The notes below the pieces were generated by a model. That model saw only the letters and a list, made by a program, of their open reading frames with translations. It made no database searches and was not told the DNA's origin. A program made the position numbers and the translations under genes. From contig CM072511.1 of NCBI GenBank assembly GCA_036898135.1, forward strand, positions 41,244,743 through 41,308,742: a DNA stretch of 64,000 bases, read 5' to 3'. The DNA comes from Oncomelania hupensis (taxonomy: Eukaryota > Mollusca > Gastropoda > Littorinimorpha > Pomatiopsidae). This document shows, in pieces, positions 1 to 14,329 of this stretch. Position 1 is the stretch's first letter. Every line of letters begins with the position of its first letter.

Positions 1-1244
1 AAGTCCGAGTGATAATGCCCCAATGCACTGTATTCAACTGAAGCATTGATAATAAGCACACTGCTGTTCATTCACACATTTGGACATACGTACACTTACG
101 CAGTCTTAACTTTGGGCTGAATGTCCTTTCACCGAAGTAGTACAGTCATTTTATGAATGCAACAATATCTCGCATACTACATGTCAGCCACACCGTTTAT
201 TTTTTGAGCACGAGGTTTAACACAACAACAACAACAAGTGCCTTCGCATTACGGTCAGGTTTCTTTATAGCGAGTCGATTCTAGATTAAGTTTCAATGAT
301 GAATTCCAGTGCATTTAAAGCGAAGTCTTAATGCGCAGAGAACCGCCCTTAAACGAAAGCCTACAAGAAAGAATTCTGCAAGTGAGTTGCGTCTTACCTT
401 ATTTTATTTTTTTGTCACTCTTGTCCCATTCGTTATCCGAAAATCTCAGTCAATCCATGTACTGCATTCACTGCAGAACGTGAAAATTTGAAAAAAAAGA
501 CATTAATGTAAATTTCCCAAGCAAGACCGTAACTTTGATCATCTGGGAATAGACCTATCACCCGCCTACTCACACAAATGTGCAGAAGTTAAAGCCATGA
601 ATGCTTCCTTGAACACACTGACACACCCCACACACAAATCTGACAGACAGTCGCTTTAGTGTGAAACGAAACAGTTCGCTAAGAGCCAATAACTTCACAA
701 CTTTTTTTTCCTCTTGCAAAAACGAAGAGCCAAAGTGAAAGGAGAACGCACCCTGCAATACGCTTTCGCTTGACATGGCACGCGCCCCTGCGCTATAGGA
801 TTTGAGAGGCACAGCCAGAAACCAACCAATCGAACTCCGACACTGGCTAACGTCATCCAAACGCGCGCGCTTTAGGTTACTTTTTTTGCAACTAGCGCGT
901 GCAACACTTGGAAACCTGCGAGATCACGGTAGCAGTACCGAAAAAAAAAGCAAAGCCACCACCAGCGTTATGTCAGCGTCTCGTGTAGTCTGCTTCCGTC
1001 ATGCTGTTGGCAATCGCCACCATTTTCTGTCACCACTTTAGCTTATAATTATGAACGCTGCTCAATCAACACGCATGCACAAACAAACGCACGACAATGC
1101 CTGCACATAAACACACACACACACACACACACAAACACACAATGAAATGCATAATTCAAATGCAGGAATTTCGATTATCTTAAAATAGATTACATTACAT
1201 TACATGATTATTGCATGAAATCCAGCGAACTCTTCCGAGCCAAA
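1..1244. other. No supported gene; AT-rich intergenic DNA
   Basis: No frame here shows a recognisable domain or a coherent exon. A short CA-rich tract lies near 1110-1140. Positions about 1185-1206 carry repeats of 'acatt' that look like the tail of the repeat fragment that begins at 1207. I see nothing else. Confidence 0.5.
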
Positions 1245-1312
1245 TCAGGACCGGACAACCCCCCGATCCGCATAAAAGATCTGCTGAAACAACCCTAGTG
1301 GTAAAACTGAAA
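1207..1312 (-). repeat. 3' part of an interspersed repeat split by SINE-A
   Basis: The reverse complement of this stretch matches about 42800-42915 closely, including the run 'accactagggttgtttcagc'. At 42.8 kb the sequence is continuous. Here it is interrupted by the SINE-A insertion at 1323-1520 and resumes at 1531. It is probably the 3' end of a LINE or other retroposon; no protein domain is visible. Confidence 0.7.
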
Positions 1313-1530
1313 GCTCTCCACCGTTTGTATGTAGATTATAGTCACACGACACTTTCGCATATAGGTGACTACTGGACCGATTTATACTGACACCAGCGGG
1401 CCAGTTGTTGGTAAAGGGGAAAATAATATGATCACACGTTGACCAATCCGGGATTCGAACCAGCGACCTTTCGGTTACTAGCAAGACGCTCTTACCAACT
1501 GAGCTACCCGGCCCCTCTGTGCTCTCCACC
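1313..1530 (-). mobile_element. SINE-A copy 1 (tRNA-derived), with 10-bp target duplication
   Basis: On the minus strand the element starts with a tRNA-like head that contains an A box (tagctcagttggtaagagc) and a B box (ggttcgaatcc). A ~110-bp unrelated body follows, with a short tail near 'ctacatacaaac'. The body is 1323-1520. The 10-bp sequence gctctccacc flanks it at 1313-1322 and 1521-1530. The body looks identical to the copies at 28784-28983 and 62463-62666 apart from the tail. The anticodon arm does not pair well, so this is a retroposon and not a working tRNA gene. The internal A and B boxes imply RNA polymerase III transcription (known for the class). Confidence 0.9.
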
Positions 1531-2047
1531 AGCCAGTCATTTTACAATAAAGACATCCCACGCAGGGGACGCTGAGGCTGTACTCTAATTTATCGAACCC
1601 CCGTTTACAAAAACAAAATATAATACAAACATCATTATAAATTATCAACAAAACACATACATATAAAATGCCTACATTGCTAAATAATAACATCATAGGC
1701 AGCCCTAGTGACCACCTGGCAGAAAGCGTCCAATATTCCCAAGCTGATCCAATAGACCTCATACACAAATAAGGAGCCTTGTCCCGGAAGTTTTCAAGAA
1801 AAAAGGTAGATGACTGGTCTAGTGAAGAAGAAGATAGTATAGCAGATTGATGGAAAAGAGCAGGAATGAAAAAGAGCAAATGAGAAAGACAGCGACAGTG
1901 GGAATTTAAAGCACTAAATTTCCAGAAAGTGGGGATACTATTTATACTGAAACCCCTGGCACCCCAACGGCGGTAAAAGAGATTATTATGATGAACACCC
2001 ATAAGAACCGAGAAAATATCTATTTGCAGTGGATGGCAACTTGCCAA
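1531..2047 (-). repeat. Interspersed repeat (LINE-like fragment), related to 10680-10866
   Basis: Positions about 1785-1985 align in the same orientation with 10680-10866; both share the run aaagtggggatactatttat. The minus strand has an open frame of 189 codons, but it is Phe/Leu/Ser-rich and carries no domain I recognise. The segment next to SINE-A (about 1531-1560) corresponds to the sequence at about 42765-42785. It is probably the 3' region of one retroposon family. Confidence 0.5.
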
Positions 2048-2141
2048 ATTCCTAAACTAAACTACTTACGTTTCAATTTTTTTTCTTTCTTTCTATCTGT
2101 TACTTACAATTTTATCGTATCTTAAATTGTTTTATCTGAGT

Positions 2142-3590
<1,449 letters not shown>

Positions 3591-3846
3591 GCCACCCCCA
3601 CGCATAAAGCACGTGCAACCTGAGCATCAGGATCTTTAAAGTTCATGCGATGGAATGCATGCGGGCACAGACTAGACCTCGGTTTATACTCTCATCCGAA
3701 GGAGTAGGGGCGCAGTGTCTCAGAGTCATAAAAAAAACCTCCCCGCCGTCAACGGGTTTTGCACCACTTTGCAGTACAGGGTGCAATGTTATAGCCTGAC
3801 ACTCGATACACTGCGTACGTAATACCACTGAGACAACCGCGCTCCC
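3591..3846 (-). mobile_element. SINE-B family copy, 3' truncated
   Basis: Read on the minus strand, it begins near 3846 with a tRNA-like head (gcgcggttgtctcagtgg). It continues into the block that contains 'actccttcggatgagagt' and 'aaagatcctgatgctca', shared with 17277-17702 and 10905-11222. The distal half of the full-length copy is missing. Confidence 0.75.
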
Positions 3847-4069
3847 AAATATAAATAAAAGAATGGATTAAATGAGTTCTTTTTTTAAGTAAGTAAATTA
3901 AATAACATTGATACAAATAAAAACAACAATATTAATGAAAACTTTTAAAACACCGACTTTTTCATGCATTCTTACGTAGGCTTACCTATGTCAACTATAA
4001 CACACGTAACACAACATTCACGCTCTAGTAGATAAAATAATGCCACTCCAGCCCTCTACCTCCTTCCCT

Positions 4070-4076
4070 TCCCCTC

Positions 4077-4109
<33 letters not shown>

Positions 4110-4110
4110 T

Positions 4111-4156
<46 letters not shown>

Positions 4157-4157
4157 C
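4070..4157. repeat. (CT)n microsatellite
   Basis: CT dinucleotide repeat with a few interruptions, followed by a C run. The Ser-Leu and Arg-Glu frames on the two strands are artefacts. Confidence 0.97.
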
Positions 4158-4607
4158 CCCTCCTTCTTTCGCTCTCAGCTCTCATGACAATACATTCTTC
4201 CTTCCCAGTCACACACACAATCCACGCCACAAACTGGACTTTTATGCCAACACGGATATTAAGTATTGTTCAGCAGGAAAATTTACACAATGATCAGGCT
4301 GCCTGGATTTAAAACGATGCGTCTTTAGTCTGGCACGGAACGTAGCCTACTGACCCATGAGTCCTTCAAGCTCTTCCAAGAAATCAGTCTCTCTCTCTCT
4401 CTCTCGCATAATTGTCTTTCATTTTCATCCTCTTCGGAGCTTCTTCTAGCTATCATCATCTTACTCTTCAGAGTGTTTTGTTTTGTGCATTTCTGCAGCC
4501 ACATCGTTAAGGTTGTAAATGTGAACTCAAGCTAGCCTGCCTTGTCTCAAACATCCTGCAAAATGAATTGAGACTGGAAGTTATTTTTATATCATCACCA
4601 ACTTGAA

Positions 4608-4653
4608 TCCTCCTCCTCCTCCTCCTTTTTCATCATCATCATCACCATCATCC

Positions 4654-4730
<77 letters not shown>

Positions 4731-4732
4731 TC
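4608..4732. repeat. (CTC)n/(CAT)n compound microsatellite
   Basis: Short CTC repeats pass into a long, nearly pure CAT/ATC array. The poly-Met frame on the minus strand is an artefact. Confidence 0.97.
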
Positions 4733-4745
4733 TTTAGGCCCCCAA

Positions 4746-4949
4746 AATGTCTGTTTACGGTAACATAGAGAAAATAGAGAAAACAAAACTAGGGTCGGTA
4801 GGTCGGCTTCTTAATTCTCTTTTTCTTTTTTACACATTTTCCACCTCGGGTGCGATTTGTTTGTCTTAAAAAAAATCCAGACGTTCCCAAAAAAGGTTTA
4901 AGGTCGGGCCAAAAAATTATAGTTGGTCGGGATACCGTAAACAGACTTT
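4746..4949. mobile_element. Putative ~200-bp MITE with 14-bp terminal inverted repeats
   Basis: gtctgtttacggta at 4749-4762 is matched in inverse by taccgtaaacagac at 4933-4946. The space between them is non-coding and holds repeated 'ggtcgg' motifs. The right end adjoins a poly-T/poly-G run at 4947-4983. No clear target duplication is visible, so the superfamily cannot be assigned. Confidence 0.5.
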
Positions 4950-5429
4950 TTTTTTTTTTTTTTTTTTTTGGGGGGGGGGGGGGGACGGGGGTGTCTTAGC
5001 AGAATAGGTTGGCGGTAAACGCAGAAAAAGCGCTGAAAACAGTGGGGATAGTTTGCAGCTGTTTGTTTTTTGCTATTTAGATTAATGTCCCCGGAAACCT
5101 GGGCACATAGTGGACGTGAATACGAAGTTTTGTTGAATTAAGATGGCATTCAAAAGTTCGCACGTGGCAGCAAGGAACTGTAAATGCAGCCGCGCCAAAG
5201 GAGGAGAGGGGTTCCTCTCAGTGAAGACTCGTAGGAGATGTGGCCACGGACCCGAAGGACGTGTGAGATAGTCAGGAGTTAAAGGCGAACGCCAGCGCCG
5301 CCTAATTTTGTTTGCAGCTGTAGGTTATACACTGTTATGCAGAGTGCGTGATCTTTGTGTTCTATGACTTATCTTCCATGTTGGCAATAATTGACACGGC
5401 AACAACACTGGAGGGTGCGGGGGTGGGAG

Positions 5430-5430
5430 A

Positions 5431-5502
<72 letters not shown>

Positions 5503-5838
5503 GACAGAGAGAGACAGAGAGAGCAAGAACAGAAATAAAGTGAACCTAACATTTTCTTACCTACAGTGTGCGGCCAGAGCGTTCTGGTTCTTGTTTTCCC
5601 TGGCGCACTTACTTGTGTAATACCAGTGGCATTCCGTGCGTGCTCCGGTACTCACAACAACGGCAGAACATTCTGCGCAACGCACAGAAACCCACAGGAG
5701 AGAAATAGATAGGAAACTGAAAGAGAGAGAGAGAGAGTACAAAAATAGAGAAGATATAAACACCCGGAAATATTAGAGGAATTGTAAAGAGTATTTTGGA
5801 TTATTGGGATTATTTCTGTATGATGCAATCATACTGAC

Positions 5839-5890
<52 letters not shown>

Positions 5891-6024
5891 GACAGAGAGA
5901 GAGAGAGAGAGTACAAAAATAGAGAAGATATAAACACCCGGAAATATTAGAGGAATTGTAAAGAGTATTTTGGATTATTGGGATTATTTCTGTATGATGC
6001 AATCATACTGACGAGGGAGAGAGA

Positions 6025-6102
<78 letters not shown>

Positions 6103-6150
6103 CAGAAAGAGAGAGAGACAGAAAGAGAGAGACAGAGAGAGAGAAAGAAC
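5430..6150. repeat. (GA)n microsatellites with a 174-bp tandem duplication
   Basis: GA-rich tracts occupy about 5434-5523, 5841-5910 and 6015-6150. A non-repetitive block starting 'gtacaaaaatagagaagata' occurs at 5737 and again at 5911. It continues identically through 'tactgacgaggga', giving a direct duplication with a 174-bp offset. Slippage or unequal exchange between the GA tracts is the likely cause. Confidence 0.9.
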
Positions 6151-6476
6151 CAGACATACAGTCAGAGTGAGTGAGAAACAGACAGAGAGGGAATGGAGGG
6201 AGGAAGGGAGAGAAAGAGGATAAAGAGATAAATTGCGTGGAGGGGGTGGAGAAGGGACGAGGAGAGGTGCGGGGAGGCGGGGAACGGTCAGGGGGAGAAG
6301 GCCACAAAACAAAAACGCCTCTATGCAACAGTACAAATCTGTTTAACTCCAGAAAGGTTAATATTTAGAGTCTAAGGTATTTCCCATAATTATCTGATTG
6401 CTGCCCTCGACCTTTTACACCCTATTTTCATATTGAGCATGTCCATTAACGCGGACACGGCTCTATGCAAGACCAC

Positions 6477-6482
6477 ATCATT

Positions 6483-6547
<65 letters not shown>

Positions 6548-6572
6548 AATCATAATCATCATCATCATCATC

Positions 6573-6612
<40 letters not shown>
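6477..6612. repeat. (CAT)n microsatellite
   Basis: About 45 CAT/ATC units with a few substitutions, such as aat and ttc triplets near 6545-6575. Confidence 0.97.
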
Positions 6613-7195
6613 GACAGATAGAGAGTGAGACAGATTAAGCTAGATTAATGCAAATTTTTCGTTGTTTAAATTTTTAAATCAGTTATCGGGTGTTTTAAAC
6701 AGATCTTCTAGTTAGTATGGTTCATAATCGCCCTCACGATTTCTTTACACAATGTACAGAGCAAATGTGAAATAGCAAATAGCATCAACGCAATGCAATG
6801 CAATGCACTTTCAATGGAGAAAGAGAACAAAAAACTAAATTTTATGATCAGAAAGTGATGGCAGGTCATTTACTGAGGTCAAGACCAGGCTGTCAATGGC
6901 TAAGTTAAACAATGGCAGGTCTGAATAAGGTCTGGAAAGGCAGCTCTGCACCAAGATGAAACTCTTCAGGTGCTCTGCCACTGCGAGATCTGGAGGACGT
7001 TAACAGCAGAGTTGGAGAAAAGTATTCAGAACTTTCAAATGAAGTGCTACCACAGAAGCGGTGTACCTTATTTGAGCGACGTTTAATGTCTGTCATAATT
7101 CCTTGCAATATATAATAAAAGAATGTTTAAATGAACAGAATTGAATGCTGTAAATGGCCTGGTATGAACAAGAGACCAGTGGGTAGGTCAGAAAC

Positions 7196-7490
7196 TTGGT
7201 CACCTCACTTGCGGGCGCTATAGAACCACTCCTTGCCATTGTGGTGAAGAGGAGAACGTTGATCTGGTTTAGTCACGTCATGCGGCACCACACCCTTGGA
7301 AAACTATTCTGCAAGGAACAGATAAAGGATGCCGAAAAGAAAGAGCTGGACAGATTATGTCAAGAACCTGGACGGCGCTGGACATGTCACGCCTCCGGAA
7401 AACAGCAACAGACTAGGCGAAGACGGACTTTTGCGAAAACTCTCTGTGTCGGCATCCCTCATGTCTTCACAACGCCCCTACAGGCTTTGG
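7196..7490 (+). pseudogene. LINE ORF2 C-terminal remnant (family 1)
   Basis: The plus strand encodes scattered blocks typical of the extreme C-terminus of RTE/CR1-type LINE proteins: a 'WFSHVMRHHTLGK'-like block near residue 24 of the first frame, then a 'KKSWTDYVKNLDG' block and a 'SLMSSQRPYRLWDE' end in a second frame. At least one frameshift separates them. The stop region runs straight into a (GAGATT)n/(GAGAT)n tail, as expected for a LINE 3' end with a microsatellite tail. No RT core is present, so this is a 5'-truncated dead copy. Confidence 0.75.
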
Positions 7491-7912
<422 letters not shown>

Positions 7913-8525
7913 AAATATTAGTACAGGGTGGGGGAAGGGAAAGGGAGTGGAGAAGAGCGTGAAGGGAGAACAACTGGCGTTTAAATGTCGCCCAGTTAAC
8001 TCCACGCCCATTTTGGGCAGCATACTATAAATTCCAAATTTGCATTCCATGTCATTTGTCAGTGGTGAAAACAAAAACATGCAAAGAGCAGCTTTTCATA
8101 CGTTTTAGTGAACTAATGCAATAAGCAGGCTACAACTCTTTTCTACGGTGCATAATGCGAGAATGTACATTTTGCTCATTGCTGGCGAGTACTACTGCCT
8201 ACCTTAGGGGTAACCGGTAACTGCATCGCTGGCCATTGTGAAAAACATATATTGTATGTGTGCCAAATGAACCTACGCTCGCTTAAATGCTCGTGATGCC
8301 TTTTGTAGACACCGTGCAAATAAAAAGGCTTTCGTACATATTGGTACTGAAAACAATTTTGTTGGTCACACAGAACAGTAGTAGTTACTTATTGACGACG
8401 TATCTTAGACAAATATGTTCATAATTATTAATAATTTATACGCAATAGCTTATTCGCTGTGTCGAATCCCGTAAGCTCTGGAACACCAAACCAGTGTGCG
8501 CTCTACTGACTAAACTGTTTGGCCA
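7913..8525. other. No supported gene
   Basis: Unique-looking AT-rich DNA. Near 8462-8525 the minus strand resembles a worn tRNA-like head ('gtcagtagagcgc', 'gggattcgac'), but the match is too weak to call a SINE. Confidence 0.35.
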
Positions 8526-8554
8526 TACTACTACTACTACTACTACTACTACTA

Positions 8555-8597
<43 letters not shown>

Positions 8598-9008
8598 GCT
8601 ACTACTACTGCTACTACTACTACTACTACTACTACTACCTTTTTCTCTCTCTCAAACACACACACACATACACCCAGGCACAACATGCACACACATACAA
8701 ACACTCACATACACATACCTACACTCACACACAAGCACAGGCACACACACCAGTATTCCAAAACTAACAAAAGCGACCAACACAAAATTAAATGTTTAAC
8801 GGGTGCACGTGCACCCCCCCACGGACGACCAAAAAAAAGAAGAAGAAGAAGAAGAAGAAGAAGAAGAAGAAGAAGAAGAAGGAAAAAAGAAGAGGAAGGA
8901 GAAAAAGAAGAGGAAGAAGAATATTCAGAATATCCATAATATTCAGAATAATCATTAAGTCTAATAATCATGCTAATCATCATCATCATCCTCATCAGTA
9001 GCAGCAGC

Positions 9009-9095
<87 letters not shown>

Positions 9096-9124
9096 TAAAA
9101 AGAAGAAGAAGAAGAATAGAGGAC

Positions 9125-9211
<87 letters not shown>

Positions 9212-9375
9212 GGACAAAAATAATAATAATAAAGGACAAGAAGAAGAAGAAGAAGAAGAAGAAGAAGAAGAAGAAGAAGAAGAAGAAGAAGAAGAAGGTG
9301 TTTAATGTATTTAAAGTCTTTCCACCAAAGTGATACAATAATAATTTATTTAAAGTCTTTCCACCAAAGTGATAA

Positions 9376-9441
<66 letters not shown>

Positions 9442-9500
9442 CGTCATTTACCCCAAAGATGCTGAAAAAGCGCTATATAAGAATGATAAATAATAATAAT
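8526..9500. repeat. Trinucleotide microsatellite cluster (CTA, GAA, AAT)
   Basis: Successive arrays: CTA (8526-8638), CA-rich (about 8655-8745), GAA (8837-8880), AAT (9009-9092 and 9125-9208), GAA (9236-9298) and AAT (9377-9441). The segment tttaaagtctttccaccaaa is directly repeated at about 9310 and 9349. A short 'aaaaagcgctatataag' piece near 9465 resembles the 3' end of the SINE-B type. Confidence 0.95.
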
Positions 9501-10290
9501 AATAAAGATGCATTCTCTCCTATTTTCTTTCCCATATCAATCCCTGCCCTCTTCACGCCTCAATCTCCTATTACCCCCACCCCCTCCCTCCTTTCTTCTT
9601 TCGTTTACTCACACTCACCAATCGGCCTACACATGTTAGACATGTAACAGCACAACTTCAAAGAACGCCGGCCAATTATGACGTGTAACATCCGCTAAAA
9701 CGTCATATATCGCTTGCATTTTCACGTGCATTTATGTAAGAGGTTTATTTTCAATGTAAAACATTTATTTCCTTGTGTGCTGGGCTCATTGTTGATAGAA
9801 GCGGGGACTGTCCAGCCCGTAGACTAAACAAGTACAGTATCAATGATTAGCGCATGATGACAAGACCGGAAATTGGGCGAAAATACCTCTGCTTATTTCG
9901 TTAGTGCACCTCTCCCCTTAATCCTTACACTCCTCTCATTCCCGCTCTATGTAGAAGAGTTCATTTTATATGGTGTCACTTTATTTAGACGTCACAGCAT
10001 AGCGTGTTGCACAGCATTAGTGATAGTTACCAGTTTTTAGAAGTATTTCTATTTTGTGAAAAGACATTTTATATTGTGCTGAACCATTTTGTGACCTACC
10101 TCACACTGAAGTGGTATGTACATATTTTGTTTGATGATGATGATAGGGATAGAGATAAAGATATGTATTATTTATTTTATTTGTCGTTTATTCTTGTTAA
10201 TATTATTCTAATCCTGTTTATTCTTAAAATGTATATTTACAGCAGTTATAGCAACAGATTGATCTAAGTACAATTAGGTAGCAACTCAAT
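9501..10290. other. No supported gene
   Basis: Unique-looking DNA. An 87-codon plus-strand frame at 10004-10267 is hydrophobic and AT-driven, with no recognisable domain. Confidence 0.35.
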
Positions 10291-10343
10291 AACAAAAGAA
10301 ATTGTAACACATGTATCATACATGTGTTACAATTTCTTTTGTT
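10291..10343. repeat. Perfect 25-bp hairpin with 3-nt loop
   Basis: Positions 10291-10315 (aacaaaagaaattgtaacac plus atgta) are exactly reverse-complementary to 10319-10343, leaving only tca between them. It may be a relic of an inverted-repeat element or a structured RNA element. No flanking target duplication is clear. Confidence 0.9.
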
Positions 10344-10679
10344 GTTCAGTATGTCAGGGCGTTTTGCCCATAAACTGTTGTTTTGAAAGAATAACTGTTC
10401 TTTGCTATAAATCTGAGGTAAGATACAAAAACTTCTCTCTATCCCCCCCTCCCCCCAAAAAAAAAATGAAAAAAGTGCACCCTCCCGCGTGAACCTGCTG
10501 ATCCGCCCTTGTCTAACTCATGCCAAATTGTAGCATAGCCACTGCCAAACTCCCTGGATAACTGCATGTTGTTGTTGTTGCATCAAGTTTTATTCATCAG
10601 ATTAACTGGATAACTGAGCGACAACAAAATCCACAGACACGCAAGCTTTAAAAGAAAGCAGTCATCGTAATCGTCGTCA

Positions 10680-10866
10680 GAGAGTTTCAAGAAAAAAGAT
10701 AGGTGGCTGATCTAGCGAAGAAGGTAGTAAATTGACTGAACAGAATATGAACGAGAAAGAACAAGTGAGAATGACAGAAACAGTGGTAATTTAAAGCACT
10801 AAATTTCAACAAAGTGGGGATACTATTTATACAGAAAACCCCGGCAACCCAACGGGGGTAGCAAAG
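10680..10866 (-). repeat. Interspersed repeat, second copy of 1785-1985
   Basis: It aligns in the same orientation with 1785-1985, with moderate divergence and small indels, and includes the shared run aaagtggggatactatttat. No domain is visible. Confidence 0.65.
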
Positions 10867-10904
10867 GCGCCTATTCTTACACACTTAATTTATTTTATTT
10901 ATTT

Positions 10905-11222
10905 ATATAATCGTTCTTATATAGCGCCCTTCAAGCTCAAAAGCTGCTCAAGGCGCTGGCCGATACACGATCTAACTCCACCCTCCCGAGACGCCCTCTT
11001 GAAACATGTGGGCGCATAGTCTGACGCCCAGACGACTGTGCATGCACAATTTTAGGCCACCGGGCATGGGGAGAAGGGACCTAGTGCGTTCTGGAAGTAT
11101 TTGTGTAGCCGGCACTCGCCCGTCTAGGACATGAGCGTCAGGATCTTTAAAGTCCGTGCGATGGAATGCGTGCACAGACTAGACCTCGGTTTATACTCTT
11201 ATCCGAAGGAGTAAGGTTATGT
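10905..11222 (-). mobile_element. SINE-B family copy, 5' truncated
   Basis: The reverse complement matches the 3' two-thirds of the full-length copy at 17277-17702: 'actccttcggataagagt', 'aaagatcctgacgctcatgt', 'agacgggcgagtgccgg' and the terminal 'gcgctatataag' region near 10910. The tRNA-like head is absent. Confidence 0.8.
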
Positions 11223-11697
11223 TACAGCTAACCTACTGAAACGATAGACACCTTAGTTGATAGAAAATGCTTTTCCGCATTTAACATAATATTTAAGGCC
11301 AAATTAGATGTGCCTCGGTAACGACCTCTGGACGGACATTTGTTTTGTTGACATCAAAACCATTACAAAGCAGGATCTTTTGCTAAGTCATAGTCTTACA
11401 CGTACAACAGTCAAAGGTACTTTTACTTGTGCTCAATGATTTATTGACTGATTGTTTTGCTCTGAGTCATTGTTTTGAATGTTTGATTTATTGATGTTCG
11501 ATTTAGTTATGCCATGCACGGGTTTTAGTTCTAAACAACTGGCCAAGGTCAAGAGCTGCCAGCTCCAGGGGAAGAGGAAGAGTGTGTGTGGGGGGTGGGT
11601 GGGTTGGAGGTGGTTGGATAAGTGGGTGGGTATGTACGAGTGTGTGTGTGTGTGTTTGTGTGTAGTGTAAAGAGGGGTATAGTATAGACAAGACAAA

Positions 11698-11757
11698 CGT
11701 ACAAACACTACCCCAACCGTACAAACACTACCCCAACCGTACAAACAATACCCCAAC
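11698..11757. repeat. 20-bp tandem repeat, three units
   Basis: Three adjacent copies of cgtacaaacactaccccaac. The third differs by one base. Confidence 0.9.
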
Positions 11758-12049
11758 CCTACTCCCGACCTTTAACACTCCCCCCCCTCCACTCCACATC
11801 ACCAGGAGTACAGGTACCAAGATCAGTTCCAGAAATCTCTACCACTGCTGTTGTAGTGATAAAGCATTACGAGGGATCCTTTCAGCTTTCAGTGAAACTA
11901 AAGCTCCTTCACTAAGCGCACAGCTTAAATACGAACTTCATAGAGATCTTGATTTATCGCATCCACTCTTCATAGACCATACGATTCTGCGTGGGATTTT
12001 GTGCACAGGTTAGGCTGAATCTCGAACTGAACTGAATTCCACAAAGAAA

Positions 12050-12180
12050 CATCAGAATTAGAATCAGAAACTTTATTGTCCTCATAAAAGTTCAAGGACA
12101 TTGGTGTGCGGCGTACACATCAACACAACGGTATCAAAAACAATAAAAGACGTAAGACACTGTAACAAGAGCCGAGATTT
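12050..12180 (-). repeat. Probable retroposon 3' end
   Basis: 'aaactttattgtcct' near 12068 parallels 'aactttattgtccaa' in the retroposon end at 61005-61130. On the minus strand it reads as the typical 'gacaataaag' terminus of CR1/L2-like elements. Only the end is recognisable. Confidence 0.4.
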
Positions 12181-13058
<878 letters not shown>

Positions 13059-13837
13059 AATCCCTGAGGGCTACTTCGGCCTTCAGTGAGACGCTCTGCA
13101 CACACCTAGTATACAGGGTTGTGCAGAATTTCGTCTCATATGTTACAGACGAGCAGGCATCGTATTGTGAGCCCAACCAGGCGAAGGACAAGAAACAGAC
13201 TTCCCTGAAAGTTGACCTGCAGAGGCATCGCTAGCCATGAGTAACGCGAGCCCACCAGTCTAGCACAAAGGAGACGAATACACAACAACACAGCTTATCA
13301 AGGAAGCAACCACCACACAGCTCTTCGGACACTGAGCTAAGTACACAGCCTTCAGTGCGCCAAAACTGGTATCAAAGCACCACAGTAGTCCACTCTTCCA
13401 GAACTCTGACCCTTATGGCAGAAAGCAACTAGGGCCCGATGATGTTAAAGTAGCTGCATAGAACTATCAAGAAGCGAACCAGTCAAAGAGACATTTGAAC
13501 TTTTAATTTAATATCGTACTGAGCAGATCGTGTATAGAGTAGAGGAAATAAATGTGTGATATTTACTGTTATCAAGTGGCTGGACAACCTATGTTTCATA
13601 GCCGTGTGAGAGCTAGTGTGGCCGTGATTTTTTACCATTTTTCTATCTATCTCTGTACCCCAGCCTAAAAACAGACCGAGCTAAACATATAAATGTATTA
13701 AGTTAAGTCACAAGGAGATTCACCACCGATCCCCCTCGACAATAGACGAGTGGGTAATAGCATTCCATTGTGCAGAGCCCAGCAACAATAGACCCACCGT
13801 CACAGACACTCCTGGAAATAAAAATAATAAACATACT

Positions 13838-14010
13838 ATGGGGTGGCCTATTGGCGCAGTGGATTAGTCGCCGGTTTCTTATGCCGAAGGTCATGGGTTC
13901 GATTCACGCAAGAGGCAAACTTATGTGACTTAGGTACGAGACTATTGAGGTCACCGAGGGTTTTCTCTATCCGGGTACTCCGGTTTCCTCCCTCCCTTCA
14001 ATAATGGTAT
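13838..14010 (+). mobile_element. SINE-C family copy (tRNA-derived)
   Basis: It has a tRNA-like head (gcagtggattagtcgccgg and gggttcgattc) followed by a body with 'gaccgaggg'-type and 'ccgggtactccggtttcctc' blocks. The same blocks occur in inverse order at 46137-46293. The 'tactccggtttcct' block is widespread in invertebrate SINEs; a link to the MetaSINE group is possible but untested here. Confidence 0.75.
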
Positions 14011-14329
14011 TAGATGAAGTCAATCTAAATTTGTCCAACTAAAAAATTCGATTTCCTTTCCGTCTTCTAATAGCGACGTTCCTTTACAGCACATGTTTGA
14101 GTGTTAAATGTGTGTTTGTTGTGTATGTCAAATTGTTTTTAACATGTGAACGTGTATGTTTGTTACAGTTCGCCACGCTTTGAGTCTGATTTATGAATAA
14201 GGCGCGTATAGCATCCAGTATTTTTTTAAAACACTCGTAATTACGTCACTTCTAACCTGGTGACAGTTTTCTAAATACATAACGGGACATACGAGTTGTG
14301 AAAGGTCTGGGTATATTTGAGTTCAAGAA

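Noticed and set aside
1440..1517. tRNA-like sequence that could be called a tRNA gene (also at 28906-28983 and 62468-62546)
   Set aside because: It is the head of SINE-A with target duplications and a retroposon body; the anticodon stem does not pair properly.
8705..9338. Poly-Ile, poly-Tyr, poly-Phe and poly-Lys frames
   Set aside because: Translations of AAT, CTA and GAA microsatellites.
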